From Rhodoferax ferrireducens (GTDB lineage Bacteria > Pseudomonadota > Gammaproteobacteria > Burkholderiales > Burkholderiaceae_C): a stretch of DNA of 64,000 nucleotides. Location of the stretch: contig MTEI01000015.1 in NCBI GenBank assembly GCA_002083775.1, positions 1 through 64,000 on the forward strand, written 5' to 3'. Positions 62,410 to 64,000 of the stretch are shown in pieces (positions within the stretch are counted from its first letter, which is position 1; every line of letters begins with the position of its first letter). The position numbers and the translations under genes were made by a program. Under the pieces are notes generated by a model. It saw nothing but the letters and a program-made list of their open reading frames with translations, had not been told where the DNA came from and did not search any database.

Positions 62410-64000
62410 GGGTTTCCTTTGTTGACATAGGCGCCCAGGTGCTGGTACTTGGCGTACAAGGGCTCATACGCCAGCGCCGCCTGCGCGTTCGGGAGGTAGG
62501 TTTTACAGACGGGTGACGCCATCGCCCGCTGTGCACTGGCCACATCAGCATGGGCGCCACCCACTGTGGCGGCAAAAATGGCCGCCCCCAGGGCACAGCT
62601 CTGTTCGCTCTCCAGTACATCGATCGGGCAGTTCCACACGTCAGCACAAACCTGCATGACAAAGTCAGACTTTTTGGAGATACCGCCAATCACCACCACC
62701 GAGTTGATGGCAATGCCCTCGTCCTTGAAGCGCTCGATGATGGCGCGGGCGCCAAACGCAGTGGCTTCCACCAGCGCGCGAAAGATCTGCGGCGCCTGGC
62801 TGCCCATCTTCAGTCCGGTCAAGGCCATGGCGACGGTCTGGTCAGCGTCCGGCGTGCGCCGCCCGTTGACCCAGTCCAGCGCCGTGATACCCGCCTCGCC
62901 CACCGAAAGTTTGGCAGCTTCGACACCCAGGGCCACCAGGGTCTGGTCTTCGATCTCTTGCATCAACTTCTGTTTGGTGGCCTCGTCGATCAAGGTGCTG
63001 TGTTGCAGCAAGTTGGCCGCTGGCCAGTTGACCAGGTCGCGGAACCAGGCGTACAGGTCACCAAACGCCGACTGGCCGGCCTCGAGCCCGACCAAGCCGG
63101 GCAACACCGATCCGTCCACCTGGCCACAAATACCGCGCACTGTCTTGGTCCCGATGTCTTCATCACTGGCCACGGTGATGTCGCAGGTGGAGGTGCCCAT
63201 GATTTTGGTCAAAACACCAGGTTTGACATTGGCCGCCACGGCGCCCATGTGGGCATCAAAGGCGCCAAAACCGACCGGCGTGCCCAGGGGCAGCCCAAGC
63301 TTGTCTGCCCAGTCGTCGGTGAGTCGGCCACACAGCTGGTCTGACGTGAAAGTGTCCACCGGCAGCCGGTCACGCAAGCCACCCAGCAGCGGGTCGATAC
63401 CGGCAAAAAAGGCATCGGGCGGGTAACCGCCCCAACTGGCGTGCCACATCAGTTTGTGACCGGTGGCACAACGCCCCATGCGCAAGTGCCCGGGTTGGGT
63501 GGTGCCGGTCAGCACGGCTGACATCCAGTCGCAGTGTTCCACCCAGACGTAAGCGGCTTTTGCAACTGCCGGGTCAGCCCGCATGACATGCAGCGCCTTG
63601 GCCCAGTACCACTCGGACGAATAAATGCCACCTTCATATTTCAGGTAGTTCTCAGGCGCGGCGTGGGCGGCCGCGGTGATCTCGCGGGCTTCCTTGACCG
63701 CCGTGTGGTCCTTCCACAGCACAAACATGGCGTTGGGGTTGTCGGCAAATTCAGGCAACAGCGCCAGCGCCACGCCGTCTTGGTTCAAGGCCACCGGGGT
63801 CGAGCCGGTGGTGTCAAAACTCAGGCCCACCACCCGCAGTGCCGCCCCCGCCGGGGCTTTGCGCCAGAGGCTCTGAACCGCCTCAACCAGGCTTTCCGTG
63901 TAATCCAGCGGGTGCTGGCGAAACTGGTCTTTGGCGGGGGCACAAAACAGGCCCTGGCTCCAGCGCGGGTAATGCACCACGGCGCTGGCCACTTCTTCGC
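62406..64000 (-). CDS. araB: Ribulokinase, 5' end beyond the window
   Basis: The last 531 residues or so of L-ribulokinase (FGGY carbohydrate kinase family), which phosphorylates L-ribulose with ATP. Visible are GLSFDTTGSTPV (substrate loop), the VEHCDWMSAVLTG and FDAHMGAVA segments and the C-terminal ATP domain (EATAFGARAIIERF, VVIGGISKKSDF, ALGAAIFAA). The frame is open to the window edge. The GTG at 63992 is an internal codon, since the family starts about 30 residues earlier with a GxDyG motif. First visible gene of araB-araD-araA. Confidence 0.95.
   Translation of the reverse strand, partial: EEVASAVVHYPRWSQGLFCAPAKDQFRQHPLDYTESLVEAVQSLWRKAPAGAALRVVGLSFDTTGSTPVALNQDGVALALLPEFADNPNAMFVLWKDHTAVKEAREITAAAHAAPENYLKYEGGIYSSEWYWAKALHVMRADPAVAKAAYVWVEHCDWMSAVLTGTTQPGHLRMGRCATGHKLMWHASWGGYPPDAFFAGIDPLLGGLRDRLPVDTFTSDQLCGRLTDDWADKLGLPLGTPVGFGAFDAHMGAVAANVKPGVLTKIMGTSTCDITVASDEDIGTKTVRGICGQVDGSVLPGLVGLEAGQSAFGDLYAWFRDLVNWPAANLLQHSTLIDEATKQKLMQEIEDQTLVALGVEAAKLSVGEAGITALDWVNGRRTPDADQTVAMALTGLKMGSQAPQIFRALVEATAFGARAIIERFKDEGIAINSVVVIGGISKKSDFVMQVCADVWNCPIDVLESEQSCALGAAIFAATVGGAHADVASAQRAMASPVCKTYLPNAQAALAYEPLYAKYQHLGAYVNKGNP

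Overview
The window looks like a chromosomal segment of a betaproteobacterium of the order Burkholderiales, most probably a Rhodoferax-like member of the Comamonadaceae. The evidence is the uniformly GC-rich codon use, the rpmH-rnpA-yidD-yidC-mnmE / dnaA-dnaN-gyrB layout of the chromosome origin, and a short repeat (AGCCC, about 10-11 nt, GGGCT, then AGCTAT) that I associate from memory with this family. The taxonomic call is inference; no 16S gene is present.

Layout. 1-472 is gene-free, with a 55-bp inverted repeat pair. 473-5645 is a bufferin-type metallophore operon (bufA-bufB-bufC, then an EAL phosphodiesterase) with a divergent ECF sigma factor and a short zinc-finger candidate anti-sigma factor. 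5862-12731 carries a glycine-rich RRM protein, the kdsD-kdsC-lptC-SDR operon, a CPA2 antiporter, apt and an unknown protein. 12809-22432 is the replication origin: genes left of about 16.9 kb point left and genes right of it point right, with DnaA boxes between rpmH and dnaA. 22527-23403 holds a ParE/RelB-type toxin-antitoxin pair and a broken hsdS fragment.

23574-38260 is a 13-gene leftward chemosensory operon: soluble receptor with TWO signalling tips, triple-domain CheW, CheB, HEAT-repeat protein, CheR, CheY, CheA, STAS protein, CheY, short soluble MCP-like protein, REC protein, ParA-type ATPase and PAS hybrid kinase. No receptor has a membrane segment, so the array should be cytoplasmic, and the ParA protein may partition it at division. 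Next to it are a NarL/FixJ two-component pair (38582-40515) and two tandem dCACHE proteins that make and/or degrade c-di-GMP (40877-46549). A paired motif TACC-N8-GGTA, two copies 23 bp apart, occurs upstream of the chemosensory operon and again upstream of the first dCACHE gene, in the same orientation relative to both. This suggests one regulon joining the array, the two-component system and c-di-GMP.

46735-56679 is a defence island: a type I restriction-modification system whose hsdR, hsdM and hsdS are separated by hipBA and by a HigB/HigA-like pair plus a broken mqsA-like antitoxin, flanked by an ImmA/PIN cassette. hsdR ends at an in-frame TAG that looks premature. 56794-64000 is metabolic: aldo/keto reductase, DUF1653 protein, cupin, an unknown protein, a HAD phosphatase and the araB-araD-araA operon for L-arabinose, with araB running off the window.
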